Assembly: GCA_037074765.1 (NCBI GenBank) | Contig: JBAMDO010000029.1 | Span: forward strand, 1-64,000 | DNA length: 64,000 bases | Origin: Mansonella perstans | Taxonomy: Eukaryota > Nematoda > Chromadorea > Rhabditida > Onchocercidae | Direction: 5' to 3' | In this document: piece by piece, positions 24,732-38,148 of the stretch | Layout: every line of letters starts with the position of its first letter | Position numbering within the stretch: the first letter of the stretch is position 1 | Program-made: the position numbers and the translations under genes | The notes under the pieces: generated by a model | Databases searched by the model: none | What the model was told of the DNA's origin: nothing | Seen by the model: the letters and a program-made list of their open reading frames with translations, nothing else

Positions 24732-25411
24732 CTAAAGGCTTAATGAATAAATTTGTGGGAAGAAAAAACAACACAAAGTTACAAAAGAATATCTATTGAG
24801 AGGAAAAAATAAATAAATCCAAATCTAATTTACCTAATTAAAGAAAAATAAAAAATATTTTGGATGAAATTTAGATAAAGAAATTTTATAAAAATGAGAG
24901 GAAGTAAGAAATTGACAAAACAAAATTGACTTGCAAACACAACAAAAACACAAATCCAAGCATCAGTGTGCAGTGTGGGCTGTGCTGCTTACATGCATCC
25001 TTAAAAATTGCATGCAAAAAAAACAAATTTTTTCTAGGAGAAAAAATTCCGAAAATTGCTTCTTTTTAAATGGAAATCCCTTCACTACATCTACTTATTC
25101 GTTAATTGTTTTTCTTGGTTCTTCCAACGAGATCTTAATAAGTTGTGAATCAATGTACAGCAGTGGAGCTATAATAAGCGGGGAACAGAGTAACGACATA
25201 TGTTTGTAAGAAATAAAAAAATAAATACAAAAAAAAAACACATAATGTATAGTGTTTACTTTGACAAAACAATGGGATGAGAAGTAAACAAAAAAAAAAA
25301 AAAAAAAAACGAAAGATGGACCGAATTTAATGAATTAGGAACTTAAGAAATGAAAAAAACCAATTATAATCATTTTCTAAAAATTATATTTCTGAAAGCG
25401 ACATAAATAAT

Positions 25412-27598
25412 TCAGGCCTGAGAGACTAACTGATTGTTCAGATGATATGAAGGTAAGTGAAACATGCTCATTATTTCTGCATGCGTAAGATTGCAATTTG
25501 TGAGCGGATTGTAATTCTCATCTTCCCAAGCAAACAATTTTCCCAAATAATCGTCAACGAATTCAGATGAATCTGCTAAATCCGAACCATTCCAGATGTT
25601 TCCCGCAGTAAACAAGTCGTCGCTGCCCGTTAAAGTAAACAAATTATCACATTCATATTTTTCCAAACCCTGTAATTTATGCATTTTTAATAATGTGCTG
25701 TTTATTTACCAATGCAAGATTCTGAATGAAATTTTTTCATATTTTAAAATTTTTGAGAATGAAAAACAGATATCATTTAGGAGATATATATCTTTCAGTT
25801 GTCGTCTAATAACAAATATCTATTTCAAAGTTACAGGAAAGAAATCTTCCTTATTCAGAGATATCAAGAAGGATTTCAATTATACTAAAAAGAAAATACA
25901 GATAAAGAAGACTCATACTGCTAACAAATGCTATTTCTGCTCCTTCTGAAATTATAAACAGCTATTGTAAGCTGGAAATATTTAAATTTACCTCATGCTT
26001 TGTTATATTACTCTTTCTGTTTTCTTCTTTTCCCTCCCCTATTCTTATTTTTCCAATTTCCACATCGCATCCTACAAACTTCGCCAAATTTTCTATGGAA
26101 AAGAATTTCATCAAAGACTATCTAAGATGGAGTGAGAAGAAAATCACTTCAAATTGAATGGGTGACCATAACATTAACTGCCTGCGCGCTGAAATCTTTA
26201 ACCAAAAAATTCTGAGAAATTTAACACTCCTAATATTTATCAGCTACCTTTATCAACAACAAACAATATATTGTAACTAATTAAAATTTTTAATTCTGTT
26301 GAACAAAAATAAATTCTGTTGAAAAAATGGTAGAAAGAAAAGAAATTAATTTTTCTGGAAGAAACTACATCAATTTTTTCCATTATATAGATGATTACAA
26401 GAATACTCTTTAACAATTGTCGCAGAACTCATTTGACATAGCAATAAACGAAACTTTAAAAACTATATGAAAATTTAAACAACAGATTATACCTGCATCG
26501 CATCTTTACTTGTATTAACCAAAGTATCCCATGGCCAGTCGCAACCCAAACGATGATTGCATAGATTATTGTCACTGTTGATATTATAACTAAAATTCGA
26601 GATCAACTGTTGCCAGTTCCCTTCTTCAAATTCATTCGTCTCCGACATTTCCACATCATTATTGATTACTTCGCTTTCTCTCTCTACCATATCGTCGCAC
26701 ATTAAAACGTTAGATTCATCAAGATCTCGCTATAAATAACAAATTATTAGTTTGAACAAGTTTTGCTTTTTCATTTCAACTCGAATAATGCTGAAACTTC
26801 CTCAAATGAACATAAAGAAACTATTTTAATCAAATAAATGCAAATAATCGTTTCATATTCCTGAAATATTACATGAACAAATCGTATGGAAAAATTAACC
26901 TGCAAAGATTTCATCATATTGTAAATAAGCAATGATTTGCGCATCGATACTGCAACATTCGACGTGTTCATCATTTGAATTTTGGAGATCGAAAGATCGA
27001 GAATCGATTGCCGACGTTCGTTCAAATTGACTGACTCGTTCATTATCGGCAAAACTGAGCTGAAAAAGAAAAGAAGCTAAGTGAATGAGCGATAGGATTG
27101 TTCCCTCATAACTATCTCAAAAGAAAAATTGAACGTACGATTTAATAAGATTAATCGCAAAATTGAAATAATTCTACAAAAAAAAAACCTTGTATCAAAA
27201 CTGGGAAATACATCGCATAGAACAGACGAATCATCCGAATAACCGCTATCTTCCAAGTCGATTTCCATTGGAGAATCATCCATACTGTAAACAAACAAAA
27301 AAAAAAAGCATAATTTAAATTTCATTTAGCAATAATCAAGAAAGTATAATGTTATATGTGTTTTGTAAAAATAAAATCGAGAAAAGACAAACCATGATTG
27401 CTCTAATCTGACAGTTGATTGTTGATGATACATGAAAGAAGCGTTGTTATCAGATGAGCTGACAAAAGTATTGCTATGCAACAAAGATAATGAAGTTGAC
27501 GACATGTCGTCCATTATATCACAGGTCCGATTATCTAGCTTTGGTCCATCTGAAGACAATGAAGAGCTGGACTGTGAAAGAGTAACTAACAGAAGCAT
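25412..27598 (-). CDS. SERTA-domain protein (transcriptional/cell-cycle regulator type)
   Basis: Five exons: 27598-27393, 27284-27189, 27059-26900, 26729-26493 and 25669-25412. All junctions are canonical and in phase (957 bases, 318 residues). Residues 111-153 or so match the SERTA pattern: ERRQSILDLSISKIQ, a short linker, then VSMRKSLLIYNMMKSLQ, comparable with the Q-S-LL-x-LSL-x-KL ... S-x-RRSVLI-x-N segment of SERTAD and Taranis proteins. The N-terminus is rich in serine and asparagine (...SSDNNASFMYHQQ). It is followed by acidic DDSPMEIDLEDSGYSDDSS and a C-terminal half full of D, E and N, as in activation domains of this family. A nuclear co-regulator acting on E2F/cyclin-type transcription is family knowledge, not seen here. 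The start is uncertain: ATG 27598 follows a 40-base poly(A) run, and the frame stays open upstream to 27751. Confidence 0.82.
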
Positions 27599-27606
27599 TT
27601 TTATTT

Positions 27607-27640
<34 letters not shown>

Positions 27641-27642
27641 CA
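27599..27642. repeat. Long poly(T)/poly(A) run at the SERTA gene start
   Basis: About 30 uninterrupted T residues (plus strand) plus flanking T-rich sequence lie immediately 5' of the predicted start codon on the minus strand. The run is followed on the plus strand by CAG, so it mimics an acceptor in the wrong direction. It may be misassembled in length. Confidence 0.9.
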
Positions 27643-27751
27643 GAGGTTTTAAGTAATGACCAAACAAATATACGAGATCGTCTGTACGAAATATGCAAAT
27701 TTGTTTGTTGAGAGCAGATGGCACTTTAAAATTGAATCTGAAATAATTCAT

Positions 27752-30263
27752 GCTTTATACGAGAAATTAACAATAAAATCTACATTAGAATTTATAAATC
27801 AAAACTTTTAATGTAAGTTGTTAGTGGTGAGGAAAAAAATAAATAAATAGCTATATTGATAAATTTTTGAAATTTAAAGAATATGTCAAGGCTAACGGTA
27901 TAATTATGTAATATTTGAAATTGTAATTACTATAAAAACTATCAAAATATATTGGAAATGATAATATTTCTCTCTTTTATTTGTTGCTATCATTCTTTGT
28001 TGTTCATTTATTGATAAAAATTTCTATAGAGAATTATAAAATAATACTGATAATTTTAATCAATTTAACACTTTAGAAAAATAACAACGACTACCTATGA
28101 GAACAATATATCCCTGATACTATGTGTGATTTTCTTCCTCTCATAACTATCAAACATTTTCTACGACATCTATGTAAAGAGAAGAGTAAAGTAGTAAGAG
28201 AGGAAACTAAAGAGTGATAAAGGAGTAGAAAAAGGAAAGTACGATAAGATATGATAATAAGATGTTAGAGGGTTAAACAACAAGGAGAAGCAAAGATGGG
28301 TGAAAGAGAAGTCCAAAAGTGTGTTGAGGATGGGTACATACATGTACCCATATACATATATGTATGTATTTATGGTATGTGTGTGTGTGTTGTGTGTGTG
28401 TGTCTGTGTGTGTGTGAGTGTGTGTGTGTGTCTGTGTATGTGTGTCTGTGTATGTGTCCGTGTGTGTGTGTGTATCCGTGTATCCGTGTGTCCGTCTATT
28501 GGTGATTAACCTATAATTTTAATGGATTTGGTTTTAAAGAGATTCTTCTTCTGTGAATTTGTATGTGTTCTATCCTCAGAGGCTACTATTTATGCGTGTT
28601 GTTGTGATATGACATTTCTCACGAACGACAACATTTTGATAAAATAATATTTCAAATAAATGCTAATAATATATTTGTCTGCTACATAAGCAATCTTAAC
28701 CTGATCAGTCAGAATTATCATATCGACTTGGGGTTAAAAGGTTAAAGGTTACTAAATTATGAAGAGTGAGGAGAATAGTTGTTTACGATTCCATAGGGAG
28801 ATTACTCCATAATCTTTAACCTAATTCTCTTTACTGACCTGCAATCATAGCAAATCTCTACAGATATTATACATAAAGCAATTTAAAATGCATGCAGCTT
28901 GTTTCATGGATATTTTTAAAATGTTAAAATGATAAGCCTAATTGTCTCTTTTAAGAAATGCCTAAAAAGATTTCATTGGCCTTTTTGATGTTTTCCATCC
29001 TTTTAACAAATCAAACTAATCATTTTAATAATGAAGAAGGAGAGACTAAAGGTCGCCATAAGTGGAGTGACATTTTTTTGAAATGGAAATGCACAAAATT
29101 ACGTCAATAATTCCTATCGTAATGCTCCATCAATTATCGTAAATATTTTACGAAGTGTAACGAAATAATATCTTGCTCCAATATTATTATTTACAATAAA
29201 TGAATTCACAAAATTTCATACAGGTACTCATTCATTATTAATACTTATTAAACGCTTCTTTCAACGTACGTTACAAAATGAAAACAATGGTATCTTTCAA
29301 AAAAAAAATTATTCGACATTTGAACTATTTACTTCAACAAAAACAGTACATATCATAATATACTACAAAATTCTAAATCTATCACAAATATAATATCAGA
29401 AATAAAAAAACAGAAAAAAACAAGAAATGAATCTATCAAATTTATTTCATTACATTCATAATAAATTTGATAAAAAATAATTTAAAAATCACTAGTATCT
29501 CAGCTCATATCAAATCTCTTTTCAAATTCCTAAAATATACATCTTCATCAAATTACAATACACTCTTACTCATTAACTCAATTCTAATATGATTTATACT
29601 TGTGTGTGAAATACTACTATGCTTATCGATCTTTAATTTTCTTTTTTTGTTTAACCTTAACCCCTGACCTTTTCAATTATTGGAATATATAATATGCAAA
29701 AAGCTTACAACTAATTTCTCCCACCTATTTATTTATTTACAATTTACATCAAGAATACGCATTTTGATCGATATCAATAGTGTGTATGTGTGAAGGAGAA
29801 GCAGAGCGAGAGCCAACCTCGATACGCACAATTGTTGACTTACTTTTTACCGGTTGGGATTTCATCTCTCTTTTATTCCCTCTATTTCTAACCATTTAAT
29901 TTTAATTTTTCCTATCATTCTCTCTCTTCAATTTAATTACAACTATATTTGGATTTAATTCATCTCTACCATTATTGTCATAACTATGAGCTTTCTCTTC
30001 CTACGTTGGCAATTACGATATTATTGATGATGTTAACCTTTTTTCTTGTGACAATTAATCGATTGAATTTTTATCCTTTGACCTTTTGTAAAAAGATAAA
30101 AAATATAGGGCAAACTTTTCAATATGTTATTTCATTGCTAATATTTCCAGTATTTATTGCAAGAAAAGTTTATTTAATGATAATTTCTCCATACTTGAAG
30201 AATGATTGTAAAAGCGTTAAAATATTAATGCATGATGAACACAATTAATTACACTCTCTTATA
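27752..30263. other. Intergenic, between divergent genes
   Basis: This stretch separates the SERTA gene (-) and tbcb-1 (+), so it should hold both promoters. It contains a TG-rich microsatellite (28377-28495) and AT-rich DNA. I see no coding exon. Frames read across the TG repeat (C/V-rich peptides) are artefacts. Confidence 0.5.
28377..28495. repeat. (TG)n-type microsatellite
   Basis: Imperfect GTGTGT...CTGTGTATGTGT...CCGTGTG repeats of about 120 bases in the divergent intergenic region between the SERTA gene and tbcb-1. Confidence 0.95.
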
Positions 30264-30277
30264 CACTTTTTTTTCAG
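30264..30277 (+). promoter_or_regulatory. Likely spliced-leader acceptor of tbcb-1
   Basis: ACTTTTTTTTCAG ends at 30277, eight bases before the start codon at 30286. No upstream exon donor is apparent, so SL trans-splicing is likely. Confidence 0.6.
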
Positions 30278-30285
30278 AATTCAAA

Positions 30286-32163
30286 ATGACAGCTAAAGTT
30301 GTAAATTTGATAGTCACATCTGATTCTCGACAGTATCCATACCAGAAACGATATCCCACTTCCTTGACACTTCATGAATTGAAAGTTCGTTTTGCTTGTT
30401 TTTTTCTTTTTTTTTTTTTTTGTAATTTTCAATTCATTTTTCTTTGCAACTAAGATATAGGATGAAGATATGAAATCCATGTATTGAAAATGATTTATTT
30501 TCTTTCATTTCAATCTCATTTCTTAGTAGCAATCAAAATACAAAAGCAGATTTACAAATTAAAACCAAAATTAGTTAAATTGTTACTTTGTTTTAAATCC
30601 TTGAATTAAGCTCTTGTACAAACTTCCTTCATCCATTAGTCTCTTCTTTTACAGGAGAAATTAGTGTTAGTTATTGGTAGTTCAATTGATAGAATGCGAA
30701 TGGAACTGCGTGACAAGGACGGGAAATTTATTTCATCGTTGACGGATGATCAGGCTACTCTTGAGAAATTAGGCATAATTGATGGTATGCTAACATATAT
30801 CTACCATAGATTTCAAGAGAAAAAATTTTTCATTCTCCATATTCTGCTTATGGGAAAAAGTTTAAATATAAATTTGTTTTCACGTTTCGTCACAATATTT
30901 CATGATTATTGTTTTCAGGAATGAAAATTCATGTTATGCATACATCGGTTGATAGTCTTATTGGTTATGAAAATACCTCGGCAGTTGAAAAATACACGAT
31001 ACCTGAGGAGAAGTATAATGAGCGTGAAGGTTAGGTGATTTTATTATTTTCATCGTTTTGGCAGAAAACTTTAATATTTGTTGCTCAAATTGAAATTACT
31101 ATCATTTTTATCCAGATTCGGTACGTGCATGGAGGCGACGTGAAGGTCTGAAAATAAAATACGATGCACTTGCTGCAACCGAAAACGAAGCAAAGAAATT
31201 CAAAGTTGGTTTGCATTTCATTTATTTTAGTAGAATATATATTGGGAAATCATTTTTTTAATATATACAATAGCGGTCTGCTCGATGGAATAATAAAATG
31301 AAATAGTTTTAGTATTAGCAAAATTATTTCGTTTAAAGTATGTTTTAAAAAAAAAAAAAAAAAACGAACGTTCACGTTTCTCTCACATGGTTCATTTATG
31401 GTCCGTTCAATATTTCAATATCACATCCATCTTGAGAAGACACACTTATAAACGTTCTAAATGCAAAATGGGTATGGTAGTTTTGATAAGTTATTAACCA
31501 AAATTAAGAAATTAAGAATATATGTGAACTTCTCAAAACAAAAAGGAGGGAGAAGTATCGTTAATAATGCTTGTTCAAGATTGGCGATCGCTGCATGGTA
31601 CTTATACCGAATCAGCAAAAAAGAAAAGGTGTCGTATCGTACATAGGATTAACTAAATTTAAAGAGGGTTATTGGATCGGTGTTACATATGATGAACCAC
31701 TTGGTAAGAACGATGGAAGTATTAATGGTGAAAGGTTAATACTTTAATCTTCTCTTGAGCAAAATATAAATTAATTTCTCGCTTCCGTTTTATGCATCAA
31801 TAAATCGACCGAACGATTGTTTATGGATCTGGCCTGTAGTTAGTTGTTGCTATTTCATTTCAGACTGTTAAAGTACATTTACTTCATTTCCTAAGTCGCG
31901 AAATTATATAATGAAATTTCAAGGTTTTTGAAAGTTTCAAAAATGCCGTATTTCCAATAAGTTTTACTTCAAATTCCAAATGAGCAGTTAGTTTTCCAAA
32001 AATTTCTTTGAAAATCATACAGTATTGATATCTTGAGTAAAATTCCTTCGTGTTTAATTACCAAATATTCAGATATTTCATTTGTGAAAATAACTATGGA
32101 GTATTTGTACGACCTCGAGATGTGCAAAAATATGAGGAAGATGAAAAAATGGAAGAAATATAA
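30286..32163 (+). CDS. tbcb-1: Tubulin folding cofactor B (ubiquitin-like + CAP-Gly)
   Basis: Six exons: 30286-30384, 30655-30784, 30919-31029, 31116-31204, 31580-31734 and 32073-32163. They are in phase throughout and give 224 residues, the usual size for this cofactor. The N-terminal half is a ubiquitin-like domain ([20 protein letters not shown] through [17 protein letters not shown]). A charged helical linker ([19 protein letters not shown]) follows. The C-terminal CAP-Gly domain contains [39 protein letters not shown] with the intact GKNDG signature, and NYGVFVRP. The protein ends in an acidic tail ([10 protein letters not shown]), typical of the EEY/I-like C-termini of this cofactor. 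It captures alpha-tubulin after the chaperonin and, with cofactor E, prepares it for dimer assembly in the cytosol. Exon 5 uses a slightly weak acceptor (TTGTTCAAG). Confidence 0.97.
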
Positions 32164-33853
32164 GCATAAACTGGTCTCATTTTCATTACATTGTTGTAAG
32201 TTATTAGCAAAAAATTAAGTAAGATTACCTGAGTTAATCAGAAAGTTGATGTCAGTTTCATCACTTTTCAGAAAGTTCCTTCTCATGCCGCTAAGTTCTT
32301 TAATATTACTAGCAAAGCAGGTTCAAAATACTTGAATGCTTGAATATTTTTAGATTCTTTGATGCGGTCAATTCTTTGTCCATCGAAACCAATCGAAGAA
32401 ATTTATGACCTCGATTTAATTTGCATCGTTTCACATGTATGCATGTAAGAAAATAGGCTGAAAGAATAGATGCATTCCTTTTTTCGGGATTAATTTATTT
32501 CTCTCTGACTATTGTCTTTGACTACTAATACATAAGAGCTTATATTTAATTCTTGGTAATAATACTTTGAAAATATTACAAATAAAATTTCTTAAAAGGC
32601 AAATATTTGGTAACTATTTAAAATCCAAATCTTTTTCATAAGATATTGATATATTGCTAGACGGTATTATAGATACTGTCCAAAATGCTTGCTTTGCAGC
32701 TTTTAGTAAACAAGGAATTGTCTTTGACAAATATGCGTGTCGCATGGTATAAACTAACGAGACACAGAAATCACAGACTGTACTGGGCGGTGATTTTTTT
32801 TAGTTATGCGTTAACAAATTTCCAGGAAATGAAGTGAGATGAAAATTTTTTATTAGCAAAAAAAGACAAAAATTGTGGACTAGAGATTACCGTATGCCTA
32901 AGAAAAACCATATCAAAATAAGGATTAAAGAAATAGCATTTAACATTTGACAAGCAAATATTAGCACACACAAATAACTACAAATTCTAAATAATTTAGC
33001 AAAGAAAAGATGCCAAAGAGAGAGATCTACACTCCGAGAAGAAAAATTGACCAGTGATGGCAACAAAAAAAACCATATCAAAATACAAACTAATTCAAAC
33101 TCTAGTCCAAATGCATTTTAAAACTTGCTATTTTTAAACATCAGCACATGAAAAGGAAAGATGTACAGGAAATAGGGTAACAATCTAGCTGTTTCTTGGT
33201 TTGTTTCCTTAATAACGTTTTTTGCTTGTTTTGAGCCAGTACTGAAAAAACAATAGGAAATATAAACCTAGATAATGAACATTATCCGTATTTAATAGGT
33301 GATTATGGAATGCACTTAACAGATGGAAGTAAATCTCTCGATAAACCTCTCAAATACAATTTCCTCGGCTTTCCAATTAAATTACAGATCATTTCCATCC
33401 AGAAAATGAAATATACAGTTTCAAGTTTGTTTATGGAAATAACCAGTAAATCTAAAAAAATTGTCATCTTGCACTGAGTTTTACAAACTTACAGCACAAA
33501 AAGCAAAACCATATATGAGTAAATTAATGAACGATATTAAAAAAAATTTTGGTATTAACATATAAATACACATAGATACTTCTATTGTCAGGTCATATGA
33601 AGCGACGTATTTCTTTCAAATTTCCAAATAGTCATCTTTCTAAAAACATTCGCAAGGCAAAAAGCACAAATGCTATTAGTGATTTTCTGATACTAAATAA
33701 ACCATTCGTTGTATATTTGGGGAGGCGTTATCATATTAAATCTTCCAATCCGCATGTTTGCTTCCACGATTTATCTAAACAGCTTTCCAGAATCTGATAT
33801 CAATTTCTCGGTTGACCAATAGAAGTACATCGAAATTACGGACAAAAAAATTG
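32164..33853. other. Intergenic between convergent genes
   Basis: This holds the 3' UTRs of tbcb-1 (+) and the first methyltransferase gene (-). A possible tbcb-1 poly(A) signal AATAAA lies at 32581-32586. No coding exon was recognised; open frames near 32887 and 33585 have no motif or splice support. Confidence 0.5.
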
Positions 33854-35608
33854 TCATTGATTCCGTCCAATTTGGTTCTCTTTATTAGTAAGCGGTACAT
33901 AAATTACACCCATCAAATCATCCACTGTAACTTTACCCTTTCCATCTTTATCAACTTGCAAAAAGCGCTGGTCACTATGTGCTGCACCAACTGGTATCAA
34001 CATTCGTCCTCCAGGAGCTAACTGATTCAATAACTGAAATAAAGAAATTTTTTTTACTGGCAACGAGAGCATCGACAAAATCAATAACCTCCGGATCAAA
34101 ACTTCTATAAATTCAGGAAATCGATAGACCATTTTGGATACAGTGATATAAATATAAAATAAAGTAAGGACAAAAATATAAACCGAAATTTACTTCGGCA
34201 CTTTAGTACTGATTTGAACAAATTACTGAGTCACTCAAGATCTAAAAATACCTCGTCAGGAACATTTGGTGCCGCAGCTCCGACATGAATTGCCTTGTAA
34301 GGAGCGAACTGTGAAAAACCCTTGCGCCCATCACCTTCAACAATTAGTACTCTTCCTTCCAGAAGATTCGCATGGTTTTTTTTGATATTGCTGAGTGATA
34401 AGTCTACCAGCTGTTTAATATGTTCTACTCCAACGACTTTACCACTTGCACCAACCTAGAAAGAAACATTTTTTTCAACGTTTATAAGATACTAAATTTG
34501 TCTGTCCAATTCTGTTTCAAAACCGAAACAAAAACGCGGTGATGATAAAATGACAACAATGGTATTATTGAAGGAAAAAAAAAAACTTATTAGGAGGCAG
34601 AAGAAAAATGACTGTTAATTATTTGTACAAAAAAAAATCTCGTGAATTTCCTTGTCTAACTATAGCATGCATTAACGAATCCCTAAAATTCAAATTAAAA
34701 TAACTGAAAATTTCATATTTCATTAACATAATCACCATATATGCCATGCATGTTGTCAGATAACCAGAACCGGAACCAATATCAAGCGCTCTATCACCTT
34801 CTGTCAAATGATCTTTGAGCCGTTCAAGTGCTGCAGCATGCTGAAAAACATTACTACTAATATATCAATGCAAATAATTCAGTAAGCAACAAGTATACAT
34901 AGTGAATATATTAGGAAACAATAAGCATAATATTAAGGATTTGTTTGATTTATAAAATCTCTTGTTAATAGCTGTTTTCAAAACATCTACGTTCTCCTTT
35001 TATGATAGTTCAGAACGAAACAATGGGTTATTTTAATATGATTTTTTTCCTTATCCTTCCATCCATTTATTTTAATAATAGATAAACTAACCATATGAGG
35101 CGCACTAATTGTTGCATTGCAACCGATTGGCTCCGGATTATCCAGATATGGATTCCGAGGACAAAAATCCGCTCGATCAACCCTCAACATTGCCATCTTA
35201 ACTCGTTCATCTTTAAACAAGCCATTCCCTGCAAAAATTTCTATACTCTTCTACAATTCCTATTTGAATTTTTTTTCCCAGCTTCAAATCTCCTTGTTAC
35301 AATCAGATTTCTTCACTTTCAAGTTTCGAAGTATGATAGTTTTTCATGTTAATCAATCAACTCAAAATATTTTCCACCTAATAAATGTCGCGAATTGAAA
35401 AGATGTTTCTTCAATTCGTTTATATGAAATGCAACAGATTTCATCAAAAATTTCTAGCAAAAACAGCAAAAAATACTAATAAAAAACTAATAAATTTACG
35501 AATTTTAAAACTTTTCTCTGAAATTTATTTTAAAAATAATTTATAAAACTAACTACGTAAATTTTCTACCAATGAGGTATTTGATACTCCGTGTGAACGC
35601 CATGCCAT
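33854..35608 (-). CDS. pcm-1: Protein-L-isoaspartate O-methyltransferase (copy A)
   Basis: Five exons: 35608-35554, 35228-35092, 34840-34736, 34455-34252 and 34033-33854, giving 226 residues against 227 in human PCMT1. The N-terminus [17 protein letters not shown] matches the vertebrate MAWKS start. [19 protein letters not shown], the AdoMet motif [53 protein letters not shown] and MGVIYVPLT follow in order. It methylates isoaspartyl residues of aged proteins and starts their repair in the cytosol. It has every family landmark and is the conventional copy. It lies about 850 bases downstream of a second, more diverged copy on the same strand, with identical intron positions, so the pair arose by tandem duplication. 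Confidence 0.96.
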
Positions 35609-36455
35609 AATTCGCTTCAGAAAGTAGTAGCAATGCAATTCAATCTCTGTTCCACATAGATTTGCCTAATGGCCACTATAAAAAAAAAAAGAAAAAAAAC
35701 ATACATGGACCAACTATCAATGCACTCATATGTTTACAATTCCAGGAATGCTCAACCCAAACTTTCGTTTTTACGTATCTCAAAACTTTTTTTTCAAGTT
35801 TTCAAAACTTTATCCCGCATCATTTCCTAAGTGAGAAATACTCCAAGGCAACCTGATACTTTAATCTCGAATATGTAGCTGTCATTAAATAAAGAGATGA
35901 ACTAACAATTCAGCATTTGAACGAAGAAATGTCTGAGATCTTTATTTTGTGATATTTGACACAATTTACAGAGATATTATGATGTTCGAAGAATTGTACA
36001 AGAACATCTGCAAAAAAATTAAATACCATTTTAAGATTCACTGGCTTTCAATTATAGTTTACATGAAAAAAATAAAATGACCAATTATAATAACATTGCA
36101 TAAGTAAGTACAAGTAATGTAACACAGTTTTGAATTTTAATGGCAATGACATCAGCAAATGATCGAAGCACGAGTAGATCAATATATCAAGGAATAAAAA
36201 CTCCATTAAGGCAGTCACTGAGCTGAGATTAAGATTGAAGAATCGGAAGCAAAATAAAAAACTAAAAAGATTAAGAAAAGACGACTTGTAGAATTTCAGG
36301 AAATCATAGAATATGCAACTTGACAGAACAGGAAAATGGAACCTGATGAAACCCAGTTATCACCTTAACCACTCTCCGTTAATGAGTTCAGTCAAATTAA
36401 TCCATCTATATAGAGCATTTACTGTAATGAAATTTATACAGAAACTATTCAAATT

Positions 36456-38148
36456 TCAGATTCCAAGCTGATATTTTCTCTCTGTAAGGGGGACAAAGAG
36501 AACGCCAAATAATTTTTTGACATTCACATTGCCATTGAAATCTTTGTCAACTTGAATAAAGTGCTGATCACTGAAAGCTTCACCAACTGGAATAACCATT
36601 CGACCACCCAAAGCAAGCTGATCCATTAACTGAAACTTTTAGATTCTTAAATTCTCACTGTAACATTCCAAATGATTAGTAGTAACTGGGATGAACCATT
36701 CAGATTGCGTTAACCAACATTAACCAACATGAATATTTCCAATGCCCTTGAACTTCTGGCAGATATATTTCACTGTTTTCAATACTAAAATCAGCACATA
36801 AATGAGAACTAAGGCTCACTTCAGCAGTGATAGGGCTCATTCAAAAAGCAATCAGCATCTATTATAAACGGATCCTTTAAGATGAGTAATTTCGAATCAA
36901 TCTAATATCCTATTACAAAAAAAAAAAATTACCTTAGTTACGAACAATATATTTCTTCAAAAATGAGTTTGGTGATGAAATAAACCAGAGAATTTCGTAT
37001 GTAAACTGAATACATGACAGTTATTAACATACTGCAACAGGAAGTTTGGGTGCGGCAGCACCAACATGAATAGCCGTATATGGAGCACCAGCTTTGTATC
37101 CACCACGACCATCGCATGCAACCATTGTTATTCGTCCATCTCTTAGCAAATCGCCATGATGTTTATTGATGTTAGTTATCGAAAGATCTACAAGTTCCTT
37201 AATATGATCAATGCCAACCACTCTTCCTCTGCTACCGACCTACAAAATGATTGTTTAGTTTTATAACAAACTGTATAAAAAATAAAATCATAAGAAGCAA
37301 AAATTTCTAGCAAATCACACCGCTTAAATTCAGTAAAAAATTAAAAAAAAGAAACAGCAAAAATTACTATACTTTGGAGCTTTGCGGATTTTACCATCAG
37401 CATTGCTAAATTTTTTCGTGTAATAAAGGGAATTTCACAAAATTAAAGCTATATGCATCTTAAATTGGACTTTCTATCATCAAGAACAATAATACTTGCC
37501 ATAAGTGCCATGCAAACTGTTAAATAGCCGGAACCGGAGCCAATATCCAGAGCCGTATTGCCCTCTCTCAAATGGTCTTTCAAAAGCTCTAATGCCAATG
37601 CATGCTGAAAACTGCAGAAAAAACTTAAAAAAGTGAACACAATTTTTGTATCTGCAACAAAAAATTGACGTGGAAAGCTAATGGATTGTAAATTTTATTA
37701 TTTTATAACTAAAACGATGTATCTTAAAATTACGACAGAACGCTGACATATATTCACACAAAACTGAGCTAAAGCTATTGCGAAATGCACATGAACGAAA
37801 ATACCATATGTGGAGCGCTAATAGTTGCATTGTATCCGATTTGTTGCGGGAAATCCTGATACGAATTCAGTGAACAAAAATCAGCTCGATCAACACTCCG
37901 CATAACTGCTTCTACTCTATCATTCTCGATATTACCCATCTCTAAAAAGATAATCAAACTCTTCTTCGTATCCAATGAATAAAACAAAATTCTGCGAAGT
38001 TTTTAAAGGAAACAATGATGATACAAATTTCAAGAGCTAGAATTATTACGGTTGTCAACGTCATTAAGAACGTATTATTTATTATCTGATACTTACCTTT
38101 TAAAAAATCAATGAGCATATCATTTGACGTATTTCGCGGAAATGACAT
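36456..38148 (-). CDS. Protein-L-isoaspartate O-methyltransferase, diverged tandem copy B
   Basis: Five exons: 38148-38097, 37941-37805, 37604-37500, 37239-37033 and 36629-36456, giving 224 residues. It shares intron positions with copy A. The methyltransferase core is retained: [65 protein letters not shown] and [11 protein letters not shown]. The N-terminus ([17 protein letters not shown]) and the C-terminus ([17 protein letters not shown]) differ clearly from copy A and from the human enzyme, and the usual basic C-terminal end is lost. The intron after exon 3 has a GC donor (ATG|GCAAGT). It should still bind S-adenosylmethionine; substrate range may differ. Two genes in tandem could reflect stage- or tissue-specific use, which is inference. 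Confidence 0.93.

Noticed and set aside
27432..27656. Plus-strand open frame MKEALLSDELTKVLLC...
   Set aside because: It is the antisense shadow of SERTA exon 1 and ends in the poly(T) run.
28296..28509. Two overlapping 69-codon open frames rich in Cys/Val
   Set aside because: They are translations of the TG microsatellite and have no start context or splice support.
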